DNA of 64,000 bases from Desertivirga arenae (GCF_017355785.1 NZ_JAFEWE010000011.1:124001-188000); one strand, 5' to 3'. Positions 34,941 to 46,500 are shown, counted from the stretch's first letter. The notes: generated from the sequence alone by a model not told the origin. Program-made: numbers and translations.

Positions 34941-36581
34941 CTAATTATACTTAATGGTTTTTGAACCTTCCGCGCCAATAGTAGCAGTTTTCTTTGCTGC
35001 TAATTCAGCAGCTAATTCCAAAGCTTTATAAGTATTAACGATACCACCTGTGCGGCAAAGATCGGTAAAAGGAACCTGCACCTTTTGACCTTCTCGTTCC
35101 AGCATAACCGGATGATCCACCTTTACTACTGAACGCACAATTATATCCTTTACCTGCACAGCAGAAAATTGGGGATAATAAGAACGGATCAAAGCAGCAA
35201 GGCCTGCGACCACTGGCGCAGCCATACTGGTACCATCCAATTTTCTATAACCAGAACCCGGAACCGTAGAATTTATTTGGACTCCTGGGGCAAATACATC
35301 TACTGTAGTTTTGCCATAGTTTGAAAAAGGAGCTTTTAGATTAAGGTCATTGGTAAAACTTGAAGCACCTACTTCCAGCCATGCTCCGGCTTCACCTTTA
35401 TTTAAATAGGCTCTTGTTGGAAAATTCGGGCGTTCGTCAAGATTTTTATTATCATTCCCGGCGGCATGTACCAATAGAACATCTTTTTTCATGGCATACT
35501 GAACCGCCTGATCCACTACTGTTTTATCACTGGAGTAAGCTTTTCCGAAACTCATGTTGATCACCTTAGCTCCCCGATCTACAGCATAACGTATTGCGTT
35601 AGCAACATCCTTATCGCGTTCATCTCCATCTGGTACGGCCCGTACCGAAAGTATTAAGGCTTGTTCACATACACCAAGAACACCTTTGCTATTAGTCCTC
35701 TCAGCCGCAATAATTCCCGCGACATGGGTACCGTGCATTGCGTCTGGGCCCATCACATCCGGATTTCCGTAATATTTCTCCGAACTCTTTTCATAGTTGT
35801 CGCCTACAATGGCACGCGGATCATAATCGATATTCAACTGGTAATCCAGCTGGGTTTTAAAATGATCAAGCGCCTTGCCCAACTCCTGCTCGCGGAAAGC
35901 AGCCACCGAAGGAGCGCTTTGTAGGGCCATAGATAATATTCTCAGAACGTTGGCTTCTCGGTTATTAGCCGGACGATAAGCAGCTAATTCTTCAGCTGTT
36001 GGATTCTCTTTACCTATCCCTTTCAAAACCTCATCAAGCACCGCAGCAAAACCCTGCACTCCTGCGTACCCTTGCTTTGCCTTCTCTAACTCGGCTGCAA
36101 GTTCCTTCTCTCTCAACTGATGCGCTTTAAAATCAGTTAAAGCCTGACCTTTTAGAGTTGTACTATCTTTACCTGCAAATCGCTTACGATCTCTTCTCAC
36201 CAGCCTTACCAGCTCAAGATTATCCTTATCCACATTTCCTTTGGCAGAACCTATAAAGCTCCAACCGAGGTGGTCGTCCGTATAGCCGTTCTTATCCTCG
36301 TCCTTTTGGTTAGAGGGCTTTTCAATGGAGGATTTCAGCAGCACCGTACGAAGATCCTCATGAAGAGTATCTACACCGGAATCAATCACTCCTACGATCA
36401 CTTTCTTTGCAGGCTTACTTTTTAGCAACTCAACATAAGCCTTTTCGGTACTGATACCAAATACAGAGTCGCGTTGCAGATCCATATTATGCCAGTTATC
36501 CTTCTGCGCAGATACCACAAATGGCAGCATCCATAATGCTCCGCTGAGCATCATCTTATTTATCTTAAACTTCATTTTCAT
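34941..36581 (-). CDS. Secreted S8 (subtilisin-like) serine peptidase
   Basis: 546 residues with a signal peptide (IDs 1-25, ending VVSAQ). Catalytic triad: Asp67 (GVIDSGVD), His283 (MHGTHVAGI) and Ser452 (DGTSMAAPVVAG); the oxyanion Asn376 is in HAAGND. About 215 residues separate Asp and His, against about 30 in subtilisin; the insert is charged and helix-rich, with an EEL/EKA-type stretch. There is no C-terminal secretion domain. Likely a periplasmic or surface protease. Transcribed alone and terminated at 34880-34906. Confidence 0.92.
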   Translation of the reverse strand: MKMKFKINKMMLSGALWMLPFVVSAQKDNWHNMDLQRDSVFGISTEKAYVELLKSKPAKKVIVGVIDSGVDTLHEDLRTVLLKSSIEKPSNQKDEDKNGYTDDHLGWSFIGSAKGNVDKDNLELVRLVRRDRKRFAGKDSTTLKGQALTDFKAHQLREKELAAELEKAKQGYAGVQGFAAVLDEVLKGIGKENPTAEELAAYRPANNREANVLRILSMALQSAPSVAAFREQELGKALDHFKTQLDYQLNIDYDPRAIVGDNYEKSSEKYYGNPDVMGPDAMHGTHVAGIIAAERTNSKGVLGVCEQALILSVRAVPDGDERDKDVANAIRYAVDRGAKVINMSFGKAYSSDKTVVDQAVQYAMKKDVLLVHAAGNDNKNLDERPNFPTRAYLNKGEAGAWLEVGASSFTNDLNLKAPFSNYGKTTVDVFAPGVQINSTVPGSGYRKLDGTSMAAPVVAGLAALIRSYYPQFSAVQVKDIIVRSVVKVDHPVMLEREGQKVQVPFTDLCRTGGIVNTYKALELAAELAAKKTATIGAEGSKTIKYN

Positions 36582-36892
36582 CCTATTTCTATCTGAAAAC
36601 CCCTTCCTATAAGGGTTTCATTACCACTAATTGCTGCCCCCTTTCGTGCACATGCAATATATGCGAATCTCAAAATCTTTTCCAGCAAAGATGGAGCTTA
36701 TTCACACTATTAACGAAAGGGGGACACTAAAATACAACAGAAAGGCCTATTAATACTATGGCAAATGAAAAATCAACACGAGAGAAAGACATTTAACGAC
36801 TCCAAATGCATGCAAGATAATGTGAGAAAGGATTTGAGGTTCAAAGAACAAATTTCTGGATTTGGTACGCCATGAACCGGAAGGCCTGCCTA
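36582..36892. other. Region upstream of the S8 peptidase, with a long-range inverted repeat
   Basis: No gene seen. A perfect 11-bp inverted repeat, CCCCCTTTCGT at 36637-36647 and ACGAAAGGGGG at 36713-36723, brackets 65 bases. A smaller stem (AACCC/GGGTT near 36600-36617) lies just before the start codon. Confidence 0.6.
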
Positions 36893-36928
36893 TAAAAAAA
36901 GAAAGGCCGCATCATGGGGACGCAGGCC
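36893..36928 (-). terminator. Terminator of the double susCD operon
   Basis: On the minus strand GGCC-T-GCGTC, loop CCCAT, GATGC-GGCC, then TTTCTTTTTTT. It lies about 165 bases after the stop of the last susD gene. Confidence 0.8.
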
Positions 36929-37093
36929 AACTAACCAATTATGATCCTAAAACGCTGACATTACCAACTTATTATCGGGATTATAATTTTTTTTATTTTT
37001 TTTAGCAGCTGATTGCCTGACATCTCCTCTCCTGTAAATTGAACTATTGGAAGGGATCTGCCGGTAAACAAAAGGAGCTGATAACTTTAAAAT

Positions 37094-38746
37094 TTAATAA
37101 TCCTCGTTTTGCCCCAGATTCTTCGTCTTATTAACTTCGTCCTGAGGAATTGGGAATAAATAATTTTTGGAACTGAATACTCTATTTTCAATAAGGAATG
37201 GTGTATATGAAAGTGTAGTTCCCGATTTTAGAATACGCATTCCATAAATAGGAGCATTAAAATAAGTCTCCCCTTCTTTCCAGCGTCGTACATCATAAAA
37301 CCGCTGCTCTTCAAAACAAAGCTCCACCCTCCGTTCATTCTTAATCTTAGCCCGCATCTGCTCCTGAGTAAGATTTGTCGGCAGCTTTGGCATTCCGACC
37401 CTTTGACGAACAGCATCTACCGCATTATAGACTTCTGTATTTGGGCCATCAGACTCATTTATTGCCTCGGCATAAGCCAGGAGGATATCAGCATACCGAA
37501 ATAATACCCAGGGGCGACGTCTGCTTGTTGCATTATTAATATTATAGGTAGCACTAGTGCTTAAAAATTTCCGCATGTAATAGCCGGACTTAGTTCTATT
37601 AACATTGCTTAATACATTATCCAAACCATTATCGAATGTTTCAACTGCCCGGGTAAGTGAGCCTGTTCTAAAGGTTGAGCCATTGTAAACAATAAATTGT
37701 GCCAGGCGAGGATCCCTATTTGTATAAGGTTTTTGAGGATCGTATCCTGAGGTTGGATCAGAGATGGGTTTGCCGTTTGTCATTTCGAAAGCATCTACCA
37801 GGTTTTGCGTTGGGTTTGTTCTACCTAAACCTCCGGTAAAACCTATCGGTGCGTTGTTCGCTTCAATGGTATTAATACTGCCTGCAGGTGTTGCAAAAAT
37901 CACTTCCTTGTTGTAGGAGGTTGCAGTATTTGTATAATCCCACAAATTTTGAAAATCGGCATTTGACAATAATCCGTGTTTATTCTGGTCAATCAGGACC
38001 TTAGCTGCTTTAGCTACTTCACGCCAACGATTTTTGTCATTAGCAGGATTGTAGAGAGGACTTGCATAAAATAATAAAACCTTTGTTTTTAAAGCCATGC
38101 CTGAAGCTTTGGTTGCCCTTCCATAATTAGCAGCGTCCCAATCTTTAGTCCACCCTGCGTCGATCTGATTAATTGCAGAATCACAATCTGCAACTATTGA
38201 TTGAACTACTTCTTCAACTGAATTTCTTGGTAGATCCAAATCTTCAGTTACCTTAAATGATCTGTTAGCTAATACTATTTTTCCATATCTTTTAAATAGC
38301 TCGAAATGCATCATAGCACGCAGGAAAAAAGCTTCCCCTCTTAATTTAGGTAAGTCAGACCGGGGAGTGATTACACTAGTGGGTGATTTCTCTAAAAATA
38401 CATTAACCACTCTAAGACCATTATATAGATTAGTATATTGGCTATCGAAGGTGCGTTGCGGCCCCCAGGTACCATTATTAATCGTATTGATACTACTATT
38501 TAAGTTCGAATTAACCGCCTCATCGCTTGCACTAGCTAACAGGGCTCCATTACCATCAACATTATACCTGTTGATCAAATAGTTATAACCATTATTGAGG
38601 AACTCGCGAACTCTCCGGTCTGTAACCCAGACGGATTCCTCTGTAATTGGTCCCTGAGAGTAGTCTGGTTTAAAAAAATCATCTTTACAGGAACACAGAA
38701 GCGTAAGCAGAATTAGTGCTCCATAGGTTTTTTTTATGATCGTCAT
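37094..38746 (-). CDS. SusD/RagB lipoprotein (second pair)
   Basis: 550 residues with lipoprotein signal LLTLLCSC. SusD landmarks: LPKLRGEAFFLRAMMHFELFKRYG in the helical core, DPTSGYDPQKPYTNRDPRLAQFIVYNG, WVLFRYADILLAYAEAINESDGPN, and INERRVELCFEEQRFYDVRRWK-like C-terminal domain (IKNERRVELCFEEQRFYDVRRW). It follows its SusC by 11 bp and is the last gene of the four-gene operon. The glycan it binds is not evident. Confidence 0.94.
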   Translation of the reverse strand: MTIIKKTYGALILLTLLCSCKDDFFKPDYSQGPITEESVWVTDRRVREFLNNGYNYLINRYNVDGNGALLASASDEAVNSNLNSSINTINNGTWGPQRTFDSQYTNLYNGLRVVNVFLEKSPTSVITPRSDLPKLRGEAFFLRAMMHFELFKRYGKIVLANRSFKVTEDLDLPRNSVEEVVQSIVADCDSAINQIDAGWTKDWDAANYGRATKASGMALKTKVLLFYASPLYNPANDKNRWREVAKAAKVLIDQNKHGLLSNADFQNLWDYTNTATSYNKEVIFATPAGSINTIEANNAPIGFTGGLGRTNPTQNLVDAFEMTNGKPISDPTSGYDPQKPYTNRDPRLAQFIVYNGSTFRTGSLTRAVETFDNGLDNVLSNVNRTKSGYYMRKFLSTSATYNINNATSRRRPWVLFRYADILLAYAEAINESDGPNTEVYNAVDAVRQRVGMPKLPTNLTQEQMRAKIKNERRVELCFEEQRFYDVRRWKEGETYFNAPIYGMRILKSGTTLSYTPFLIENRVFSSKNYLFPIPQDEVNKTKNLGQNEDY

Positions 38747-38757
38747 AATAGTTTCTT

Positions 38758-41700
38758 TTATAATTTCACATTAAGGCCTAAAGCATATGTCTTTACATAG
38801 GGGTAATTTGAGCCTACACCTGCTGTGGAGGTTTCAGGGTCAATATCGAGGCCTTTTAATTCAGAAAAAGTAAACAGATTGTACCCCCCGACATAAAGGC
38901 GGGCAGCTTTAACAGGAATTTTCCTTAGAACTTTGGCAGGAAGGCTAATGCCTAATTCTACGGTTCTTAATTTTAGGTAATCTCCAGAACGCAACCAAAA
39001 ATCGGAGTTGGCTCTATTATTTGCATTATCTGAAAGAGCTATCCTTGGATATTGAGCTTCAGATGCAGTCTCGGCGGTCCAACTATATCTTGACAACTGA
39101 TTTAATCCATTGGGACCCGAAAATACTATAGGTTTGATATCTATTGTCCTACCTTCAATACCCTGGAACTGAGTGTTTAGATCAAAGATTTTATAATTCA
39201 AGTTGAATCCAAAACCATAATAGACCTTCGGAATATCGGTAAAGTTAGTTGCTACCGCATCTCTGCTATCGATCGTATTATCTCCATTAACATCGCGGTA
39301 CTTGATATCGCCTGGCACCACCAATCCAGAAAGAGCTTGCTTAGGACTGGCATCTATTTCTGCCTGATTTTGGAATAAGCCTTCAGCTATATAAAATTGC
39401 TTGGTCCCCGAGGAACCAACATTACCAATGTTATACCCAATTGGCGACTGATAATCAATAATTCCGGCAGGAAGGTCTCTAAAAACTACCTTATTGTTAG
39501 CATAAGTGAAATTACCATTGAAGGATAATTGCAGATCATTAAAAGCTTTCATGTACTTCAATCCGGCATCAAATCCTTCAGTTCTTGCCTTACCAGAATT
39601 TACAGAGCTGACGGTTATTCCAAGGATACCTGGAAGATTTGAATCCCCTAAAATGTCCCTTCTCTTTTCATTGAAGTAATCGAAAGACAAAGACAAAGAA
39701 TTTCTGAAAAAGCGAGTATCTGCCCCGATGTTGAGACGATCAATTTTTTCCCAGGTAGTTTCAGGATTCCCCGTGGGGCCAATTTCATAGGCTGTAGTTG
39801 TTGATGAAAAAGACGATCCAAGGATCGGTCCTGAGCCCCTCGTATATAAGGCTCGATAGGGTAGTCTGACAAGGTTTCCATTAGCATCGTAAGTAGGTGC
39901 GACATTGCCACTTCTGCCATATGATGCTCTTATTTTAAGATAATCAATTGCTTTAATGCCCCTTAAAAACTGTTCGTCAGACACTACCCAACCTGTCGAG
40001 GCTGCAGGAAAAAAGCCAAAACGAGAGTTTGGAGCAAAATTCTCTGATCCTGAATAACTGGCAGTAAAACCTGCAAAATATCGATCTTTGAAACCATAAT
40101 CAGCTCTCATCACCAGCATTCGTCCCCTGTAATCGATTTGATCTACCACATGGCTGATATACTGCTGACCTCTGACTGCGGCTGTTACCTTATGTTTACC
40201 GCCAAAAGTCCTGTCGTAATCCAGCCCCGCCCAGAATTCATTGTTCTTTGTATTGTTCCCGAAGCCGGCAAATCTGTAAGCAAGGATTGCAGACGTACGG
40301 AGGGTATTCCCTTGCGGATCTACCACTACATAATTCTCTGTCAAGCCGTTGGTATAATTCCCATAACCATCGTAAGAAAAAAGGGCGTTTACCGAAAGAC
40401 CGTTTGTTATAAAATCGAGGCGTTGTTTAGCAGACAACGTTGCAAGCAGAACGTTTGTGCTTGTGCTGGTATAACCCGTGCCTCTTAGTTGACCAAGGGG
40501 ATTATTTTGATACATTTGGTTTCCGCCATAACTACCGTCCGCATTTAAAATTGGAAACGCATTAGGAGGTAAATTGAACAAATTATTAAAAACTGCCGCG
40601 GACCCCTCACCAACGTCGCTCCTCTGCTCCCTCCGTAACCCGGCCAGAAGGCTTATACCTAAACTTTTGGTGACATCATAATCCAGATTCAGCCTGAAAT
40701 TGTATTTCTTGAAGTTCAGGTTAGGGTCATAATTCTCAGTCTCGGTTTCCTTAAACAAACCGTCCTGATTATAGAAGGTAAGAGCACTGAAATATCGTAA
40801 CCTGTCGCCTCCACCTCCGAAAGTTAAAGCATAACGCTGCGTGGGTGCTGAAGAACGGAGAAACCGCCCTACATAATTATTATCAGGATATAAATAAGGG
40901 TCTGTTTGATCACGATATCCGTTCAAAGCAGTTTGGTTATAGGCCTCCACCTGATTAGCATTTCTCAAACCCTGATTATATAGCGAGGCAAAGTCGTAGG
41001 AATTCAAAGGAGTTGCAAGGTTTTTCACTGACTGAAATCCACCCTGAGCATCGAAACTAAGATAACTTCGCCCAGGTTTTCCTCTTTTTGTGCTTACAAG
41101 TATTGCGCCGTTAGAAGCGTAAAGACCATACCAGTTTAATGCAGCAGCATCCTTAAGCACGGATATACTCTCAATTTCACTGATATCCATATCAATAAAG
41201 TCGCGCTCTATTCCATCCACTAAAACAGTAGGCGTGTTTCCAGCAGCATAAGAAGACCGACCTCTAACCATAAAGTTTGCATTGTCACCTCCCGGTTGAT
41301 TGCTGGTCTGATTAACCAAGAGCCCACTTAAACGACCGGCTAGTATAGTAGAAAGATTACTTAGTGGAAGTCTGGGCAAGTCGGAAGCATCCAAGGAACT
41401 CACAGCGTAGTTCAGTTCTCTTTTCCTTCGCGAATCAAAAGGAATCCGCACATATTCCTCGTCAGGGTTTGATTCTGTTTTATCAAGAACTATTTCCGGT
41501 TGAGGGTCAGCAGCTGCGATTTTTTTTGGAGCAAATCCAGAGTGGCTCACTAAAAGGGTATCATTAGCAGTGCAATTGATTATAAATTCACCTTTATGAT
41601 TAGAATAGGCCCCTTTACCTCCAACTACACCAATTCTGGCATTTGAGACCGGATCTCCTGTTTCGCTGGTGATCCTTCCTTTATATCTTATCTTATTTGC

Positions 41701-41778
41701 GGTCTGGCTATAGCCTTGCGTACACCATAAAAGCATGAGCACTACAATAGGTTGCCAGTAACATTTAATATTTTTCAT
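38758..41778 (-). CDS. SusC-type TonB-dependent transporter (second pair)
   Basis: About 1006 residues from the ATG at 41778, where a signal peptide starts (MKNIKCYWQPIVVLMLLWCTQGYSQ); the longer frame to 41868 would overlap the preceding susD. Carboxypeptidase-like domain (YKGRITSETGDPVSNARIGVV), plug (VRGRSSYAAGNTPTVLVDGIE, ISVLKDAAALNWYGLYASNGAI) and barrel ending KTYALGLNVKL. The usual TonB-box sequence NEVVVVGYG is not obvious; the link to the plug reads YVRIPFDSRRKRELNYAVSSL instead. Paired with the following susD. Confidence 0.93.
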   Translation of the reverse strand: MKNIKCYWQPIVVLMLLWCTQGYSQTANKIRYKGRITSETGDPVSNARIGVVGGKGAYSNHKGEFIINCTANDTLLVSHSGFAPKKIAAADPQPEIVLDKTESNPDEEYVRIPFDSRRKRELNYAVSSLDASDLPRLPLSNLSTILAGRLSGLLVNQTSNQPGGDNANFMVRGRSSYAAGNTPTVLVDGIERDFIDMDISEIESISVLKDAAALNWYGLYASNGAILVSTKRGKPGRSYLSFDAQGGFQSVKNLATPLNSYDFASLYNQGLRNANQVEAYNQTALNGYRDQTDPYLYPDNNYVGRFLRSSAPTQRYALTFGGGGDRLRYFSALTFYNQDGLFKETETENYDPNLNFKKYNFRLNLDYDVTKSLGISLLAGLRREQRSDVGEGSAAVFNNLFNLPPNAFPILNADGSYGGNQMYQNNPLGQLRGTGYTSTSTNVLLATLSAKQRLDFITNGLSVNALFSYDGYGNYTNGLTENYVVVDPQGNTLRTSAILAYRFAGFGNNTKNNEFWAGLDYDRTFGGKHKVTAAVRGQQYISHVVDQIDYRGRMLVMRADYGFKDRYFAGFTASYSGSENFAPNSRFGFFPAASTGWVVSDEQFLRGIKAIDYLKIRASYGRSGNVAPTYDANGNLVRLPYRALYTRGSGPILGSSFSSTTTAYEIGPTGNPETTWEKIDRLNIGADTRFFRNSLSLSFDYFNEKRRDILGDSNLPGILGITVSSVNSGKARTEGFDAGLKYMKAFNDLQLSFNGNFTYANNKVVFRDLPAGIIDYQSPIGYNIGNVGSSGTKQFYIAEGLFQNQAEIDASPKQALSGLVVPGDIKYRDVNGDNTIDSRDAVATNFTDIPKVYYGFGFNLNYKIFDLNTQFQGIEGRTIDIKPIVFSGPNGLNQLSRYSWTAETASEAQYPRIALSDNANNRANSDFWLRSGDYLKLRTVELGISLPAKVLRKIPVKAARLYVGGYNLFTFSELKGLDIDPETSTAGVGSNYPYVKTYALGLNVKL

Positions 41779-41861
41779 TCCTTTAAATTCTAGTTGATCT
41801 AAGCTGACCGGTGGACAGGCCATAAGCTTTTCATTTCTTGTATATTCAAATGTGCATGAGT

Positions 41862-43538
41862 TTACCACCCCTCAGTCTGTATCAGCTTGCCGGCGCTCTT
41901 ATTAATTTCAGCTTGTGGAACTGGATAGATATGCATGCGGTCTTCGAAAACCTTATTAAAAGCTGGAAGCTCAAAAACGGAGTAGGTAAATGTTCCGTTA
42001 GCTTTCTTTTCTATCTTCATACCTTTAGTTGGCTGAGCCACTATCTCAGGCCCTTTCTTCCATCTTAAAATATCCCACCAGCGCATATCTTCAAAAGCAA
42101 ATTCTACTGCTCGTTCATTCCTTATCTTATCCCGCATTTGACTTTGGGTAAGATTATCTGGAAGTACCGGCAAACCTGCCCTCACTCTCACCATATCTAC
42201 TTTTTCTTTTACATCATTTCCCACCGGACCTTCTGCTTCATTCAATGCTTCCGCATAATTAAGAAGGACCTCGGCATAACGATAGAATACATAGTTAAGA
42301 AGTGCGCTTGCTGTTGACCCAGAACGTGATGTTTCTGGCCAGAGTCGCTTGATGTAATAGCCGGTTTTTGTAAATGTTAGTGTATTATTAATATCACGTC
42401 CATAAGTGATTGCTCCCTGTGCATTAGGTTCAGATTGCCAGGTTTCTACCGTTCTTCCCTGCCAGGTTTCTCCATTATAAAGAACATTAACTTTTAGTCT
42501 TGGATCTCTGTTAGCGTAAGGATTTTGTGGATTGTATCCGGATGTCGGGTCACTAATTGGCTTCCCGTTCTTCATTTCATATAAATCTACATGGTTCTGA
42601 GTAACAGATAGGTTTGATTGAGCTCCGCCAAAACTTGTTGGAACCAGAAAATCACTAATATACGTTCCGACAAACCCTCTTCCTCCCCTAGGCCATATCC
42701 TTATGTATTCTGGTGATGTTGGAACGGTAAGAACTGTTGCATAATCTGGATGCAAAGAAAATTTATTAAGATCGATAATTTCTTTGGCTGCATTAGCTGC
42801 CAGTTTCCACTTATCCTTGTTATTTGCAGGATTATGCAGGGGACTTGCAGCAAGCATTAACGCTCTTGCTTTCAAGGCCATTGCCGCTGCTCCAGTGGCC
42901 CTGTTAGCCTGAGCAGCTGGATTGGGCCAATCTTCATTGGTTAATGGCAAGACTTTTCTAGCCTCTTCCAGATCAGCAAGTATCCTTGCCAATACTTCGT
43001 CAAAAGAACTGCGAGGCATATCAACTGCAGCTTCAGTAAATTCCTGTGCTTCGGTAAGCAAAGCAACTCCTCCAAAACGTTTTAATAATTCGAAATAGAA
43101 ATAAGCCCTTAGATAAAGTTGCTCGCCTTTAATAAGATCCGGACGATAGTCCGCCGTCCATGGAGTTGAATCCATGTTCGCCAGGGTAGTATTTGCGTTG
43201 CGAATCCCCCGGTACATCTGGCTGTAGATGCTAGCAACATCACTTGCACTTGGATCCAGGAATAACCCTTTATTCATTGCAGCTACCTCCGGTTGAGCCC
43301 CATTTGATATTGCTTCGTCAGTAAACTGCGCTGTCATTCCTTTATATCCACTTAGCCTTCCATAATCATTGATGCTAAATGAATAGGTATTGTCGGCATA
43401 CCTGGAAGCTTGTAAAGGGTCCAGAAACACATCTTTTAAAGTTGTCTGAGTTCCAACATCCCGTTGTAAGAAGTCTTTTTCGCACGAAGAGCAGCTAATA
43501 GCTACCAAACAAAACAGCAGTGCTTTTATAGTTTTCAT
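41862..43538 (-). CDS. SusD/RagB lipoprotein (first pair)
   Basis: 558 residues with lipoprotein signal LVAISCSSC. SusD features: IKGEQLYLRAYFYFELLKRFGG, DPTSGYNPQNPYANRDPRLKVNVLYNG, FYRYAEVLLNYAEALNEAEGPVG and RNERAVEFAFEDMRWWDILRWKKG. It is clearly related to the other susD of the operon (37094-38746), so the two pairs likely arose by duplication. Probable outer-membrane glycan binding together with the SusC upstream, 17 bp away. Confidence 0.94.
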   Translation of the reverse strand: MKTIKALLFCLVAISCSSCEKDFLQRDVGTQTTLKDVFLDPLQASRYADNTYSFSINDYGRLSGYKGMTAQFTDEAISNGAQPEVAAMNKGLFLDPSASDVASIYSQMYRGIRNANTTLANMDSTPWTADYRPDLIKGEQLYLRAYFYFELLKRFGGVALLTEAQEFTEAAVDMPRSSFDEVLARILADLEEARKVLPLTNEDWPNPAAQANRATGAAAMALKARALMLAASPLHNPANNKDKWKLAANAAKEIIDLNKFSLHPDYATVLTVPTSPEYIRIWPRGGRGFVGTYISDFLVPTSFGGAQSNLSVTQNHVDLYEMKNGKPISDPTSGYNPQNPYANRDPRLKVNVLYNGETWQGRTVETWQSEPNAQGAITYGRDINNTLTFTKTGYYIKRLWPETSRSGSTASALLNYVFYRYAEVLLNYAEALNEAEGPVGNDVKEKVDMVRVRAGLPVLPDNLTQSQMRDKIRNERAVEFAFEDMRWWDILRWKKGPEIVAQPTKGMKIEKKANGTFTYSVFELPAFNKVFEDRMHIYPVPQAEINKSAGKLIQTEGW

Positions 43539-43555
43539 GTCTTTACTTATGGATA

Positions 43556-46500
43556 TTAAAAGGTTACATTTAGGCCTAAATTGATGATCTTAGTGGTTGG
43601 AATTACAGTTGTTCCAGAATTGTAAGTACCGCCTACGATATTATTTTCAGGATCAACGCCATAGAAATTGGTCCAGGTAAACAGGTTTTGACCGCTGGCA
43701 ATAAGCATTAAGTTGCTTAAATGAAGCCTGTTCAGCACTTTTTTTGGAAAGGAATAAGCTAATTGAACATTCCTTAGCTTAATATAAGAAGCATCCTGAA
43801 GGAAAAAATCGTTTACATTCTCATTAGGATTTGCAGTTAATCCCGGACGTATTGCCGGCCATGTAGCATTTGTATTATCCGGACGCCACCTTCCTAACAT
43901 AGGTCCATAATATTGGTTGACAGTATTACTATAAAAGACCAAATCTGAGCTCACATTATCAACTGCGTTAAATAATGCAGATATCTGGAAGCCTTTGTAC
44001 CCTAGCTGAATATTAAGTCCGGCGTTATACTCAGGAATATCAGGATGTCCGATTGGCATACGATCAAGATTGGTGATCATGCCATCTCCGTTTATATCCT
44101 CGAACTTCAAATCCCCAGGAATAGATCTTGCACTTGTGAGATTATTAAGAGGACTGTTATCAATATCAGCCTGATCTTTGTAGAAGCCAATGAAATGGTA
44201 GCCATAATAAGTTCCCAGAGGTGTACCTTTAGCTCTAAGATTTGGTAACACCCCAGGCGCCTCATCCAATACTTCCCTTCTGTTGCGGGCAAAACTCATA
44301 TTCGCTGTAATACTATACGTAAAGGCCTTAGATCGATTTTGAAATCCAGCAGATAGTTCGTAGCCATGGTTATAGTTAACCCCGTAATTTGTGTTGGGAA
44401 CTGTTGCACCATAGGTAGCAAAACTTGTAGCGCCCCGCGTAGTTAAAATATTTGATCTTCTATCGTCAAAGAGCTCGGCTGTAAAACTTAATTTATCGCG
44501 AAGGAAAGTAGCATCGAGGGCGATATTCCTTTTTAGGGAAGTCTCAAAACTTACGTAAGGGTTTCCATACTGCGTTTGGGTATAAGTAGTGGCACTGAAA
44601 TTACTATTTGGGTTACCAAAGGGAATATTAGCTCCCGCTCCAAACCTGTCCTGGTAATAAAATCTTCCTGTACCGGGACTAGGTATACCTACTTTACCCA
44701 CAGATCCTCTTAATTTTAACATTGAGATCCAATCGATCTCTTTCATAAAATTCTCATTGGCAATATTATACCCGAGCGATACTGCCGGGAAAAACCCATA
44801 GCGATAACCTTTCGCATAATTCTCTGACCCATTATAAGTAGCACTTGCACCAAACAGATACTTTCCTCCAAAATTATAATCAACCTTAGTGATAATCCCC
44901 TGATTAGCGAAAGGTGCTGATGCATCTAAAGATCCACGTAATTCCCGCTGCCCAATAAAGTTACCTGAGACATTATGCTTACCAAATGTTCTTGCATAGT
45001 TAAGAAAGACCTGAAGGTTTGTCTTATTGTACCCTGTTCTGGTATAAGCTGGGGCACCCAGGAAATCGTTATAGGTAGAAGAAAAAGGACTCAGTTCCCG
45101 AGTAGATTTATCCAGGCTAAAATATCCAACACTTCCCCGCTGGAGCTTTCCGGAAATAAACGTTGCATCGTATCCAAGCTGAGCCTTCAGTGAAAGGCCT
45201 TGAGTGAGAAAATCAAGTTTTTGATTCAACGTAAAAACAGCCTCAGCTACATTATTATCTGTAAATGCATACCCACCATAGGTTAAAAAAGCATAAGGAT
45301 TAAATGAATTGACTCCCCATGCGTAATTGACAATATGATTATAAGTATTATCAAGAGCTTGTATATCGGGGTCTGACGAGTTGGTATACTGAGGGAAAAA
45401 TGGTATCCCCCAGGTTGGGATTTTTAACGATCGTCCTACCAATCCTTCTATTCCATTACCTACTACACCCGCCGGATCATTATACTGACTCATCCCTGCA
45501 GGACTATAGCGATGCTCATTTCTTCCTGCCAGGTTAGCCTCGAAATTAGTGGTAGGTGAAATATCAATCCCTACCCTTGCCCTAAAATTATAACGTGAAT
45601 AACTAGGACTCGTACTATAATCTAAAGGCGTTTTAAATTCTTTAAAATTTCCTTGCTCTGACTGATAGCCGAATGATGTGAAATATCTAACGTTTTTAGT
45701 ACCTCCTGATACTGTTAGATTTTGCTGATTTTGGTACCAGGTATCTTTTACCAGCTCATCATACCAATTTACATTAGGATATAATAAGGGGTCTCCGGTT
45801 CCCGCTTTGAATATCTGCAGGTCTTCATCCGTAAAAGTTCTGGCCTCACCAATATTGTCTTGTCCTTCAGAATAGATCATCGCACTTTCATATGCACCAA
45901 GAATGCCTGGCCTTGATGTAGGACTTACAAATCCAAAATTTGAACTAAAAGTTACTCTGGCTGGCCCTGTTTTACCTCTTTTTGTAGTGATAACTATAAC
46001 CCCATTGGCTCCCTTCAATCCGTATAATGCTGTTGAGGCAGCGTCTTTCAGGATGTTAACACTTTCAATCTCATTGGGATCAATATCTCCAAAGGTTGTT
46101 CTTTCAACTCCATCTACAATAATTAAAGCAGTAGCTGATGAAGAAACTCTTCCTCTGATGTATAGGTTGGCTGAATTGAAGCCTGGACGTCCCTGAGTTT
46201 GTTGTGCTACAAGTCCGGGTACCACCCCAGCTAATGCTTGCGTAACATTTGTTACCGGCGATCGAAGTAATTCTTTACCGGAAATGGTACTGATAGCTGC
46301 AGTTACATCAGCCCTTTTCTGACTGGTATAACCATTGACCACAACTTCTGTCAAGGAATTTGACTGTGGAGCAAGTGTAACGGATATGTTTTCAGAACCT
46401 TTTATTGCAACTTCTCGCTGTTGAAACCCAATGAAAGAGAATATCAGAACCGCACCGGAAGGAGCACTTATTGAAAATGCACCATTCTTGTCTGTTTGAG

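Noticed and set aside
41779-41868. 30-codon N-terminal extension of the second SusC
   Set aside because: It overlaps the upstream susD stop and precedes a normal signal peptide.
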